Source of the DNA: Pseudomonadota bacterium
GTDB taxonomy: Bacteria; Pseudomonadota; Alphaproteobacteria; Rhizobiales; Pleomorphomonadaceae
Direction of reading: 5' to 3'
Length of the DNA stretch: 64,000 nucleotides
Assembly: GCA_023436885.1 (NCBI GenBank)
Contig: JAEZHI010000039.1
Span: 62,001-126,000, forward strand
Part shown: one piece after another, positions 52,358 through 62,505 of the stretch
How positions within the stretch are numbered: position 1 is the stretch's first letter
How the letters are laid out: every line of letters starts with the position of its first letter
Made by a program: the position numbers and the translations under genes
The notes under the pieces: model-generated
Told to the model about the DNA's origin: nothing
Seen by the model: only the letters and a program-made list of their open reading frames with translations
Databases searched by the model: none

Positions 52358-55300
52358 TCACTGTAGCGGGCCGACGACCTCGACATGCCCTGCGTCGGTG
52401 CGGGCCTGCCGCTCCGGCCGATACATGTCCTCGAGCGTCGCGGCCGGCAGGTTAAAGCTGCCGGGCGCTATGGCGCGAGCCATATAGGCGAACTGGAACT
52501 CGGACGTGTCCTTCAGGTCGAAGGCTACCGTGAAGCGGTCTGTCTGGTATTCGGTGTGAGCCGCACTGTCGAGCGGAGCCAGCCAATCGAGCGCGGCCAC
52601 ATCGCCAGCCCGGACCAGTGACGGATTGTCGATGGCAAAGCCTGCCGGCAGCGGGTCGTTCAGGACAAGGCGAGCCCAGCCGGACTGCGTGGAGACGACG
52701 GATAGTACCACCACCATGCGATCGCCCAGCTTGACCGCCGACGGATCGATCTCGTTGCCTTCGAGGTCATAGTAGGTGCGTGTCAAGGCGTAACCATTGC
52801 CGCCGGCCGGTTCCGGTGTCACGGGAATGCCTGTCACGGTAACCCGAGCATCGACAGTGGACTTGCCAACATTCTTGACGACAAGCCCCTTGGCAACGTC
52901 GGCAGCTTGGTACTTCGCCGTAAAGACACCGTCGTGCGAACTTCCGTCCACGCTCAATTCGGGCTTCATACCGTCCTTGAGCATGGCGTGGGCCGCCAAC
53001 AGCATCCAGGCCTGTTCCTGGGTTGAGGTGTAGGCGCTCGACTTGTAGAGCTTGCCGACCTCCCGGCTAAGGCCCTGATAGTCGAAGGAGCTGAGCTTGG
53101 ATTCCGAGGCGAGCGCCAAGATGGCAGCGCCATCACGGAGGTCCGAGCCGTAATCGGCACGCCAGACGCGCGCCTTATCCTTTTCCTCGTCCAGCAGATC
53201 AAGAGACGAGCGGAATACGCCCGATGCCTTCTGACTGTCCCCATAGAGCGCCAACGCGGCACCGAGCTGGGCGCGGGCGAGTGGCGTGCCGAAGGCATCG
53301 AGCTTGGTTTCGGCAAAGAAGCGCAGATCGCCAATCGAGGCGCGGCCGTTGCGGGCCAGCACATAGAGACCGTAAGCGACATCCTCTCCTCCGTCGGTGA
53401 AGTCCGAAGCATAGGCGACGCGGTTCTTGAGGTTGGTCACCGCCATGTCATAGGCGACCGGCGGGATCGTATAGCCCTTCTCCTTGGCACGGGTCAGGAA
53501 GTCGGTGACATAAGCGTTGAGCCAGAGATCTTCCGATCCCGGGCCCCAAAGTCCGAAGGAGCCATCCGAACCCTGGTTGACCAGAAGCGCATCGATCGCC
53601 TTCTGAACGCGGTCGTGCACCGGCGCCTCGCCAGCAAGGCCGGCCGCCAGGATGACGTCGTCCAGATAGACCAGAGGCAAGGCGCGGCTGGTGAGCTGTT
53701 CGGAGCACCCATAGGGATACTTGTCGAGCGCGTGGACAAGGCCCGGCAGGTCTATGCCGGCCACCGTGCCGACGGTGACGGTGGCAATGCCCGTTGCCGG
53801 CTTCAGGTCGGCGAACAGGTCGGCGGAAAGCTTCAGTTCACCGCTGGCTTGCTTCAACGAGAAATCACTGACGCGGGTGACCGACGGCTCATTGTCGCGC
53901 ACGCCGAGCGTCAGCGTCTTGGTCAGCACCGTGCCGTCGGGCGACTTCAACGCGGCGGTGATCGTCTCGTCTCCGACGGCCTTGCCGGTCATCGGTATGA
54001 GAATGCGAGCCTTGCCCCTATCGGCGAGCGAGACCGTGGCTTTCGAGAGCTTTTCGTCGAGAGCGACGAGATCGCCAGCCGTCGTCACCTCCAGCGAGAA
54101 GTTGCCGGTCGGCCCTTCCAGATGGGTAAAGTCGAGCGCGAGGCGCGAGCGGTCGCCAGGCGCCAGGAAGTTCGGCAGCGACGCCTGGATCACCACCGGG
54201 TCGCGCACCAGCACATCCCGCGAGGCATGTCCGATGCCGGTCTTCGACCAGGCAACCGCCATGATCTTCACCGTGCCGTTGAAGTCCGGCATCTTGAAAG
54301 AGGCATGGGCGAAGCCGTCGGCCCCAACCTTGGTCACCCCTTGGAAGAAGGCGACCAGCCGCTCCGTGGGTGGTGGTCCCATCAGCTTGGAGATACCGCC
54401 GCCATCGCCACCGGTCCGCACGTTGCCGAGCGCACCAAGCGTCGTGTCGATCAGTTGGCCGTAGAGGTCGCGGAACTCGATGCCGAGCTGGCGCTGGGCG
54501 AAATACCAGCTCTCCGGCGCCGGGGCCTTGAACTCGGTGAGATTCAGAATGCCGACGTCCACGGCCGCAATAGTGACAAAGGCGTCCTCACCGGCCTTGC
54601 CGCCGTCCACCTTGACGGCGACGTTGAGGTCGGTCTGCGGACGCATGTCCATCGGCGCGTCGATGGCGACATTCAACTGCCGCTCGCCAGGGTCGACACC
54701 GGCCCAGGCAAGGCCGAGGGCACGCGATGGCATCCGCTTCTCGGCCAGATCAAGCGGCCGCAACAGCGATGCGGTGACATAGGCGCCCGGGCCCCAGTCG
54801 GCCTTGACGGGCAACTCGATGGTCGAACCGCCGGCCGGCACCTCCACCGTCTTCATGGCGATCAGGCGATCGTCGACCACCGACACGACGGCGACGCCGG
54901 CATAGCGCGGTTCGATATGCGCCTTCACCGTATCGCCAATGCTGTAGCGCGGCTTGTCGAGGGTGATCTTCAGAAGATCCGGCGTCTCCTCCGATTTCAC
55001 CGGCACATACCAACCGGCCTCGAAGCTCGTCGAAACGGGGATGACTGCGCCGTCGCCGCTGGTGACGGTGAGCTGATACTCGCCCCAATCGACCTTGGCC
55101 TCGATGCGTGCCGGCTTGGCCGGGTCGACATCGAGCTTGCCGTTGGCAATGCGGGTGGTCGACTTGACGGCGTGATAGTCCCAGGAGCCGTCGCTCTGGT
55201 ACCACTGATAGTTCGTCTGGACGCGCGACAACGTCCACGACAAGTCCTTGGCTCCAACCTTGGCATAGTCGGCGTCGAGCACCGCGACGTCGAAGGCGGC

Positions 55301-57835
55301 ATTACCGCCCTCCTCCACCGAGCCATCGAACAGCGGCTTGACGCCGATCCGCTCGTGGCCGGTTGACACCGGCAGCGTCATGCGGCGCTCGACTGGGCGG
55401 CCGTTGGTGTCGAGAACGCGCACATGCACGGCGGCCTGCAGGGGGCGCGTGGTGTCGGCGACCTCAGGCGTTACCAGCGTGACGCTGGCGTCACCGTTCT
55501 CGTCGGTTCCATCGGACTGAACATCCTGCACGGCCGAGGTGAAATCGTCGTCGGTCAGTCCGAAGCGATATCCTGGCGCAGTGGGAATATCAGCCGCTGG
55601 TGTCACGTAGACTTCGCCTTCGATGGCGAGGCCGGACGCCGGGGCGCCGTAGAGCCAGTCGGCATGAAGCGTCGCATCGACTGTGTCACCGGCGTGCAGC
55701 AGCGTCGCATCGGTCTTCACCGCAAAATCGATGCGCTCGGGCTGGAAGTCCTCGACCTTGAAGGTCACTTCCTGCAGCGCACTGGCCTTGGGATCGGTGT
55801 AGGCGGCGGCGCGCCAGGTGCCACGCTGCGCCTCGCCGGGCAGATCGAAGGAAAGATCACGACCGCCAGCACCCTCATCGGCAACGACACGCCGGATGAA
55901 CTCATTGCCGTCGGGGCGGCTGACCACCAGCGTCAGCGGCAGGTCGGGCGAGGCGGCCACAGCTGGATCGCGGGCGAGCACGGTCAGGTTGACCGCTTCG
56001 CCGGGCCGGTAGACACCGCGCTCGGTGGTCATGAACACGTCGACCGGCTTGGGCGGATCGCGTCCCTCGACACCGCGGTCGGTCAGATCGAAGGCTGCCT
56101 TCTGAAGGTTGAGGAAAGCGAAGTCACCGTCCTTGGTCGCCAGGAGAAGCTGTGGCGCCGCACCACCTGTTCCCTTGACGAGACCGGCATCAAATCGGGC
56201 ATAGCCCTGGTCGTCTGTCGTCGCCGATCCAAGGATTTCGTTGTCGGCGGCGATCAGCTTCAGGTCCACGCCGGCAACCGCCTTGGCGTTACTCAACGCG
56301 TGGATCACCACGTGCAGGCCATCGTTGCCGGTCATCGTGGCAAGGCCGAGATCAGATACGACGAACCACTGGGTGGCGTCGGCCGACCACTCGTCCTTCT
56401 TGTTCACGTCGCGAACCACGAGCGCATAGACGCCAGGTTCCAGCGTCTTGACCAGTTCGCTGACCGGAACGGCTGTGGTGACCTCGTGATTGGTATCGCG
56501 CTTGATGTCGATCTTGCCGGACCAGACTTCGCGTCCCTCGCGGGCGGCCACCGCATCGGCGCTCCATTTGTCGAGCTGGCTCAGGAATCGATCCTCGCCC
56601 ACGGAATTAACGAGGTTGCGATCGCCAACCTTCAGGACACGAGCATCAAGCGTATCGACGTTGACTGACACCACGGGAATGGTTGAGTTCGGCGTCTTGG
56701 GCAGCACATAAGCCTTGCCGACGAAGCGCACCGACGGGTCGCGATCGCGGACGTAGATGTCGAGCTCGACCGTCTTGTTCAGAGACTCCTCGCCATCCTT
56801 GGCGGGCAGTCCCTTGCGGATAGTGACGTGATAGCGATTGCCATATTCGACGCCAGCGGCGCAGATCTGGTTGTCTTCCGCTTCGATTTCCAGCTTGTCG
56901 CCGCCATCTATGGCGACATAGCCGGTGATCGACGGATCGTTACGGGCAATCGGATCGGAGAAGGTCACGCAGATACGGGGCGTCGACGACTGCGTGTCGA
57001 CGGAATTGTCGGTGATCCGGAAACCATGCTGGGCGATCCAGTCGTCAAAGGCCGAGCGCCAGTCCGGATCGTCCTGCAAGGCGAGGCGGCGGCGCAGGGT
57101 CTTGATGCCCAGGTTCCAGTTCTCGCGCGTCACGAAGGAATTGGCGAGCGAGTTGAGCGCAGCAACCTGCTGGTCGACATCGGCGGCACGAAGATAGGCG
57201 TTGACGGCGGCGGCGGTGGACTCCTGAACGTAGGTGTCCCGGTGCTCGTTGCCATCGGGCACTAAGATCGCCTGGTCGGAATAACGCCACCAAAGATCGT
57301 TGCGGCTTGGATCCAGGCGAATGGCTTTGCGCAGGTCCTGAGCGGCCTTGAGGTGGTTGCCGGCATCAATCGCCTTGTCGCTGCTGGCAAGCAGCTTATC
57401 GATGTTGCCATCAGCGGGCTCATCAGCGACGGCACCTTCGAGCTTGTGGGCCTCGTCGATGAAGCTCTGCCCAATGAAGCCGAGCTCATCACGGCGCGTT
57501 GCCGCAATTGATGGATCGGCGGCCTCGGCGGTGACGATCCGTCCAGCCACAGCGCCAGCGAATGTCCGAAGGTCGCCCATGGTGCCCTTCTTGAAGCACC
57601 ACTTTGCCTTGGTGTTGTAGGTGAAGGCCACACAGCGGCTGTCGGCGACGCAGGCAGCTTCGCAGTCGCCGAGTTCGACGCCCTTCAGCGTGTCGATATC
57701 CTCGCCGAAGTAATCGGCGCCTTCGGTGACGATGGCCCGCCGCTCAGCCGCATTGCCGGGAGCGGCGAGAACAAGTCCCGTCACCGAAACGCAGACGAGC
57801 GCGAGAAGCCGCGCATAACGCCGAACGGACACCAT
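52358..57835 (-). CDS. Alpha-2-macroglobulin family protein with N-terminal PAN/apple domain
   Basis: A giant exported protein of 1825 residues. The signal peptide ends near GNAAE (about residue 32) and lacks a clean lipobox, unlike E. coli ECAM. Residues about 40-105 form a PAN/apple-like domain with Cys pairs (GVELGDCEAACVADSRCVAF, AKWCFKKG). The rest has repeated macroglobulin beta domains, including VYRPGEAVNLTVLARDP, and an intact thioester motif GCSEQ at about residue 1375 (YPYGCSEQLTSRALP), followed by an alpha-helical TED domain. Such proteins trap proteases in the periplasm. The usual partner pbpC is absent here. ATG 57835 follows AGGGGG. Convergent with yqhD. Confidence 0.9.
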   Translation of the reverse strand: MVSVRRYARLLALVCVSVTGLVLAAPGNAAERRAIVTEGADYFGEDIDTLKGVELGDCEAACVADSRCVAFTYNTKAKWCFKKGTMGDLRTFAGAVAGRIVTAEAADPSIAATRRDELGFIGQSFIDEAHKLEGAVADEPADGNIDKLLASSDKAIDAGNHLKAAQDLRKAIRLDPSRNDLWWRYSDQAILVPDGNEHRDTYVQESTAAAVNAYLRAADVDQQVAALNSLANSFVTRENWNLGIKTLRRRLALQDDPDWRSAFDDWIAQHGFRITDNSVDTQSSTPRICVTFSDPIARNDPSITGYVAIDGGDKLEIEAEDNQICAAGVEYGNRYHVTIRKGLPAKDGEESLNKTVELDIYVRDRDPSVRFVGKAYVLPKTPNSTIPVVSVNVDTLDARVLKVGDRNLVNSVGEDRFLSQLDKWSADAVAAREGREVWSGKIDIKRDTNHEVTTAVPVSELVKTLEPGVYALVVRDVNKKDEWSADATQWFVVSDLGLATMTGNDGLHVVIHALSNAKAVAGVDLKLIAADNEILGSATTDDQGYARFDAGLVKGTGGAAPQLLLATKDGDFAFLNLQKAAFDLTDRGVEGRDPPKPVDVFMTTERGVYRPGEAVNLTVLARDPAVAASPDLPLTLVVSRPDGNEFIRRVVADEGAGGRDLSFDLPGEAQRGTWRAAAYTDPKASALQEVTFKVEDFQPERIDFAVKTDATLLHAGDTVDATLHADWLYGAPASGLAIEGEVYVTPAADIPTAPGYRFGLTDDDFTSAVQDVQSDGTDENGDASVTLVTPEVADTTRPLQAAVHVRVLDTNGRPVERRMTLPVSTGHERIGVKPLFDGSVEEGGNAAFDVAVLDADYAKVGAKDLSWTLSRVQTNYQWYQSDGSWDYHAVKSTTRIANGKLDVDPAKPARIEAKVDWGEYQLTVTSGDGAVIPVSTSFEAGWYVPVKSEETPDLLKITLDKPRYSIGDTVKAHIEPRYAGVAVVSVVDDRLIAMKTVEVPAGGSTIELPVKADWGPGAYVTASLLRPLDLAEKRMPSRALGLAWAGVDPGERQLNVAIDAPMDMRPQTDLNVAVKVDGGKAGEDAFVTIAAVDVGILNLTEFKAPAPESWYFAQRQLGIEFRDLYGQLIDTTLGALGNVRTGGDGGGISKLMGPPPTERLVAFFQGVTKVGADGFAHASFKMPDFNGTVKIMAVAWSKTGIGHASRDVLVRDPVVIQASLPNFLAPGDRSRLALDFTHLEGPTGNFSLEVTTAGDLVALDEKLSKATVSLADRGKARILIPMTGKAVGDETITAALKSPDGTVLTKTLTLGVRDNEPSVTRVSDFSLKQASGELKLSADLFADLKPATGIATVTVGTVAGIDLPGLVHALDKYPYGCSEQLTSRALPLVYLDDVILAAGLAGEAPVHDRVQKAIDALLVNQGSDGSFGLWGPGSEDLWLNAYVTDFLTRAKEKGYTIPPVAYDMAVTNLKNRVAYASDFTDGGEDVAYGLYVLARNGRASIGDLRFFAETKLDAFGTPLARAQLGAALALYGDSQKASGVFRSSLDLLDEEKDKARVWRADYGSDLRDGAAILALASESKLSSFDYQGLSREVGKLYKSSAYTSTQEQAWMLLAAHAMLKDGMKPELSVDGSSHDGVFTAKYQAADVAKGLVVKNVGKSTVDARVTVTGIPVTPEPAGGNGYALTRTYYDLEGNEIDPSAVKLGDRMVVVLSVVSTQSGWARLVLNDPLPAGFAIDNPSLVRAGDVAALDWLAPLDSAAHTEYQTDRFTVAFDLKDTSEFQFAYMARAIAPGSFNLPAATLEDMYRPERQARTDAGHVEVVGPLQ

Positions 57836-57981
57836 GGATATCCCCCTCGGAAACCGGCCGTCGTGCCGGACAATGCTATCAATCAAAGGCAACTGTATGA
57901 AATGGGCCACCAGCAATAGCGGCAGGACGAGCTCCCGGCAACTCGGCCAAAGGTGACGTCCACCCCGTTCGGCGATGCCGG

Positions 57982-59823
57982 TCAGGACCGTGCCCTGGCA
58001 GGATCGGCCGCATCGACGACCCGAATGCTGATGCGTGGCGCCCCTTGCCACCAGTCGAGATCGACATGCCCAGCGATATGGATCGAGGCCCCTCGGCTTG
58101 CCGTCAGGAAGTCTCCAAGCGGCTGGCCCGCAGCACGGAAAGCCATGGCCTTGACGCGGGTTCCTGACGAGGAAGCAAGCGTCAGGCGCAAATGGTTGCG
58201 CCCGGCAGCATCGAGATAAAGCAAGCGGTGCGCGGGAAAAACGAACAGTGGCTCAGGCTGAGCCGAGCCAAAGGGCCCGACCTTGGCAATGGCCTCGACG
58301 AGGTCCGGCGTTGCACCATCGGCGGTCAGGGCGGCATCGATATCGAGCGCTTCGGCCGCACGAGCGATCGCCACTCCGTCGGCGACCGCAGCGGCAACAA
58401 AGGCCCTGAAGGCCTCGACTCCTTCGGCCGGCAATGAAACGCCGGCGGCCATGGCATGGCCACCACCCTTGGTGATCAACCCTCGCTCAAGGGCGAGGCG
58501 CACCACAGCCCCGAGATCGACGCCGACGATCGAGCGCCCCGAGCCGACCGCTCCCCCTTCGCCGTCGAGCGCGATAGCGAAGGTCGGACAGCGGTAGCGT
58601 TCCTTGAGACGGGCGGCGACCAGCCCAACGATACCCGGATGCCAATCGGCTGAAGCCTCGACGATTACCGGCGGCGCCATGCCGCCCAACCGGGCGGTGA
58701 CCATCAGCTCGGCGGCATCCACCGCCTCCGCCTCCAGCGTCTGTCGTTCGCGGTTGAGCCGGTCGAGCTCCACGGCAATGCGACCGGCTGCGACGTGATC
58801 GTCGGAGGTCAGCAGGCGCGCGCCGAGACCACTGTCGCCAATGCGACCGCCAGCGTTGATGCGCGGCCCCAGCATAAAGGCGAGGTTGTAGGGGGTCGGC
58901 GGTCCGGCGAGCTTGACCACGTCGGCAAGCGCGGCAAGGCCACGATTGCCGCGTGCGCGCAGCACGGAAAGCCCTTTCACGACGAAGGCTCTGTTGAGGC
59001 CAATAAGCGGCACCACATCGCAGACCGTGCCAAGAGCCACCAGGTCGAGCAGCGCCAGCAGATCCGGCAGCGGCATGCCCCGCCGCTCGAACCAGCCGCG
59101 CCGTCTCAGCTCGCGATTGATCGCGACCAACGCCACGAAGGTGACGCCAACGGCCGCAAGGTGGCCGTGGCCGGAGAGATCGTCCTGTCGATTGGGATTC
59201 ACCAGGGCCAGTGTCGGCGGCAGTTCGACGCTGGCCTGATGGTGGTCGAGGGTGACAACATCAAGACCTCGCCGGCGCGCCTCCTCGAAGGCCTCGAAAC
59301 TCGACGTGCCGCAGTCGAGCGTTACCAGCAAGGTTGCTCCGCCCGCGGCCAGCTCACCGACTGCACGGGGATTGGGTCCGTAGCCGTCGACCAGACGGTC
59401 GGGAATATAGATGGCAGGATCCAGCCCCTGCCCACGCAGGTAACGCACAAAAACGGCAACCGACGTCGCGCCGTCGACATCGTAATCGCCGAAGACCGCG
59501 ACCTTTTCGCCGCGCTCGACAGCATCGGCGATACGGCTGGCCGCCGCATCCATGTCGGTGAATAGCGATGGATCGGGCAGCAAGGTGCGGATCTGCGGAT
59601 TGAGATAGGCTTCGGCAGATTCCGCCGAAACGTCCCTGGCGGCGAGCAACCTTGAGACGACGTCAGGCAGCCCGACTTCCTGGGCGATCTGGCGCGCAAG
59701 GGCACTACCGCGCATATCGAGCCGATCGCGCCAAGGACGGTCAGTTGCGGAGCGCGTCACGCCGAGAACGGCGCGGCGTTCAGCCGGAGGCAGTGGCGAA
59801 GCGGATTCGGCAGGAGAGGTCAT
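57982..59823 (-). CDS. recJ: Single-stranded-DNA-specific exonuclease RecJ
   Basis: A 613-residue 5'-3' ssDNA exonuclease used in recombination and mismatch repair. The DHH phosphoesterase core is VAVFGDYDVDGATSVAVF, TLLVTLDCGTSSFEAFEEA and VVTLDHHQASVELP. Metal-site Asp and His residues are all present. LGPRINAGGRIGDSGLGARL and GGGHAMAAGVSLP (the DHHA1 domain) follow. A C-terminal OB domain ends at IRVVDAADPARARS. ATG 59823 follows GAGAGG closely. Its upstream end adjoins the PfpI fragment; its 3' end lies about 150 bp from the macroglobulin start, same strand. Confidence 0.96.
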   Translation of the reverse strand: MTSPAESASPLPPAERRAVLGVTRSATDRPWRDRLDMRGSALARQIAQEVGLPDVVSRLLAARDVSAESAEAYLNPQIRTLLPDPSLFTDMDAAASRIADAVERGEKVAVFGDYDVDGATSVAVFVRYLRGQGLDPAIYIPDRLVDGYGPNPRAVGELAAGGATLLVTLDCGTSSFEAFEEARRRGLDVVTLDHHQASVELPPTLALVNPNRQDDLSGHGHLAAVGVTFVALVAINRELRRRGWFERRGMPLPDLLALLDLVALGTVCDVVPLIGLNRAFVVKGLSVLRARGNRGLAALADVVKLAGPPTPYNLAFMLGPRINAGGRIGDSGLGARLLTSDDHVAAGRIAVELDRLNRERQTLEAEAVDAAELMVTARLGGMAPPVIVEASADWHPGIVGLVAARLKERYRCPTFAIALDGEGGAVGSGRSIVGVDLGAVVRLALERGLITKGGGHAMAAGVSLPAEGVEAFRAFVAAAVADGVAIARAAEALDIDAALTADGATPDLVEAIAKVGPFGSAQPEPLFVFPAHRLLYLDAAGRNHLRLTLASSSGTRVKAMAFRAAGQPLGDFLTASRGASIHIAGHVDLDWWQGAPRISIRVVDAADPARARS

Positions 59824-59887
59824 AGCCTCTCAATAGATCAACCGACACGCCCACGCAAAGCCATGGGCCTGCATGGCAGCAGACAGG

Positions 59888-60076
59888 TCAGTCATCACCA
59901 TGCTCGGCCGAGATCATCGGACCCCCTGATGACAGCGCCGGCCGAATGACGGCACCAAGATCAGGAGCGTCGGCAGCCTCCCATCCAGAAGATCCGATCG
60001 CAGCCGCCGCAAACAGGCCATGCTCCCAGTCGGCGAATTCGTCGAGCAAGACGACGACAATGCGCTTGTCGGTCAT
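59888..60076 (-). pseudogene. Fragment of a DJ-1/PfpI-family protein
   Basis: A 62-residue open frame starting MTDKRIVVVLLDEFADWEHG. The first strand and FADWE motif are the start of DJ-1/PfpI glutamine-amidotransferase-like proteins, normally about 190-220 residues. After about residue 28 the similarity ends and the nucleophile elbow is absent. AAGGAT lies just upstream of the ATG, so the initiation region is preserved. Probably the remains of a deleted gene; a functional micro-protein is less likely. Confidence 0.55.
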
Positions 60077-60379
60077 GGTCTATCCTTCAAATGAGCTGTT
60101 GCCGTCGCCTATCCGCAGCAATGGGCTCGTTTGTGTCGGCACCCGCGGCCGAAGCCGCGCAAAACGCCTCTTTCAGCAATACGCTCTCCGAGAGCAACGT
60201 CTCTCGAGCTAATTCAAGAGACCGATTAGCCAAAAGCATTAAAATATACCCTAGAGGCTGGTCACTTTTGACTATATTATAAATATAAATACCAGTTAAC
60301 TAGCATATATCATGTTTACAAAGTAGAATTATTTAATAACTGAAATTCATACTCACCCGTACCAATTAAAGGAGCGGAC
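60077..60379. other. AT-rich promoter region of the chemoreceptor gene
   Basis: About 300 bases, becoming strongly AT-rich from 60230 to 60360. No gene is seen. It must carry the chemoreceptor promoter. AAAGGAGCGG before ATG 60380 is a strong ribosome binding site. No defined sigma-54 or sigma-28 box could be recognised. Confidence 0.5.
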
Positions 60380-62428
60380 ATGAGTAGAATATCTTTTGCG
60401 GGCTATGCCCTGATTTTGCTCGCAGGCGCGTCCTTATTCACATACCTGCTTCACAAAGAAAAAAACGACATAATCGCAGCTGAGAGCAGCTATCGTGCGT
60501 CCATTCGAGCTGATAGCGAGCCTGTGCAAGAGCGTATTTCCCAGAAAATAGACGAGATATATCGCAATATCAGGACGATCAGCTTCCTTCCGAGCGTTCG
60601 GCATATGCGCCCAGGAGATACAGTTAGCGAAGATGCACTCGCGTCGATCCAACAAATCTACAACAATCTGGCGACGAGCGTCGATGTTTCCGAGGTATAT
60701 TTAATCCCGGAACCCTTCGATCCCAACAGGATCGACCCCGCAACTGGAAAAAACCAAGTTCCTGCTTTGATGCTGGACGAACTCATCAACGACAACATCA
60801 ACAAAGCGAAGTCCGAAGCAGTGGCCACTCCGGATCTCGCCGGCGTACCCGAGGAGGAGGACCAGGAATACGCCCTGATCGTCAAGCAAATACAATCGTT
60901 TAGGAGTAGATACCCCGACTTGTCCAAGATCTCCGGTCTGTCTGTCCCGCTACAGGCCGGTCCCGAGGTAATTACCTGCGATAACTCGCAGATGACATCT
61001 GCAAGTGACGACAAGGGTCGCTCGGGATTGGTTTTCTCGGTTCCGATTTACGGCAGCGACAAGCAAGTCAGAGGCGCCGTCTCGACCGTTATCTTGTCCA
61101 ACGCCATTAAGGGATTACTGCCCGACGCTCATTTCGCCTTGATCAACCCGAGCTATGGGTATGTTGCTCTTCCAAAGACCCCAGGCCAGGCGGAGGCCTC
61201 GCTAGACTTCGTCAGGCAAGGAGTACCGGACCCATCGCTGATTGCTTCATTTGTCGTTCCGATAGAGACCGCCGACGCCGAACATCCTTGGTTACTTTGG
61301 GTTGGGCCACCGGATGCCGAGTTCACGGCAAGTGCCGACGTTCAGAACATAACAAGCCAATTTTGGCTCGGCCTAGCCGCCGACGTATTTGCAATGCTGG
61401 TAGCTGGTGTCATCTGGACACTACTGCGCCGAAATCGCGCCCGCGCTGAGGCTAGTGAGCGAGACATCCGAAACAAGCTTGAAGAACAGGCCAGAGAGCT
61501 TTCAGAAGCAGAGCGGCTCCGCGACGAAGAGCGCCTGAGTGAAGCGAACCAAAAGAGAGCGATTCTGCAAAAAATGGCCTCGGAGGTAGAACTTTCAACG
61601 GGATCGGGACTCTAGGGCATCATCGACGGCGCTGAGGCACTTCACGAGCGGACTATCGGCATGGCCGAAGTCATCAAAGATGTCAGAAATGCCTCGCAAA
61701 AAATCGCCGATGCAGCCCAGCGCTCCCAAGGGTTGAACGAGAGCGCCGCCAATCTCTCAGATCAGGTCATTGTCGCCATCAACGGGATATCCGAGGACGT
61801 GCACAAGAGTGCCGAGGTAGGCCGTTCCGCTCTTTCTTCTATGATGACGGCTCGATCGGCCGTTGAAGATCTATCCCGAGCCGCCGCGGATATCGACCAA
61901 ATTGCCGCCACCATCGCAACGATCGCCAAGCAGACAAATCTCCTCGCGCTCAACGCCACTATCGAGTCGGCACGTGCCGGCGAACTGGGTCGAGGATTCG
62001 CGGTGGTCGCCGGCGAAGTAAAAGCACTCGCGTCGCAGACTGAAAAATCGACCCTGGAAGTGACAAGCAAGATCACCGAGATCCAGGAAACGACCCGGCG
62101 CGTGGCCGAAGCTCTTCGGGACGCTGGGCAGACGGTGGAAACGCTGGGCGGAACAACCCATACGATGCAGGAGCGTGTCGACGGGCAGAGGGCGATCGTC
62201 GCAGACTTCTCATCCAAACTGAGAGAAGCGCAAATCGCAGTCGCCGACGTCGGTCACAGGATTGAGGCCATCAATTCAGCTGTTGAAAGCACTTACACAC
62301 TTTCGGACAAAGTTGCCGAGGTAACCAAGGTAATTGAAGACTCCTCGCTGTCGCTGCGCGACAATGTGCCAAGGATCATCAAGGACGCTATGGAGCGCGC
62401 AGATCCGTTCGCAACGACAGCCGCCTGA
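60380..62428 (+). pseudogene. Methyl-accepting chemotaxis protein interrupted by one in-frame TAG
   Basis: A single chemoreceptor frame of 682 residues broken by TAG at 61613-61615 (codon 412). Both sides are in the same frame. Before the stop: TM helix 1 (ISFAGYALILLAGASLFTYL), a periplasmic sensor of the Cache type (about residues 25-325), TM helix 2 (LGLAADVFAMLVAGVIWTLL) and a charged coiled coil, without a clear HAMP domain. After the stop (IIDGAEALHERTIGMAEVIK) the signalling domain is intact, with the tip DQIAATIATIAKQTNLLALN and RAGELGRGFAVVAGEVKALA. The break may be a recent mutation, a sequencing error, or read-through. An ATG at 61661 could start a separate soluble signalling fragment. 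Confidence 0.85.
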
Positions 62429-62451
62429 GCTGCCTCACCGCCAACAATGCA

Positions 62452-62477
62452 AAAGGCCCGGCGAGAACCGGGCCTTT
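62452..62477. terminator. Bidirectional terminator between chemoreceptor and eno
   Basis: AAAGGCCCGG (62452-62461) and CCGGGCCTTT (62468-62477) form a perfect 10-bp stem with loop CGAGAA. A- and T-ends on both sides allow termination of both convergent genes. Confidence 0.85.
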
Positions 62478-62505
62478 CGTCATTCTAGACCGAAGTCTTG
62501 GGAGC

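Noticed and set aside
53615..55366. Long 583-codon plus-strand frame inside the macroglobulin gene
   Set aside because: Antisense shadow; the minus-strand protein has an intact thioester and continuous homology.
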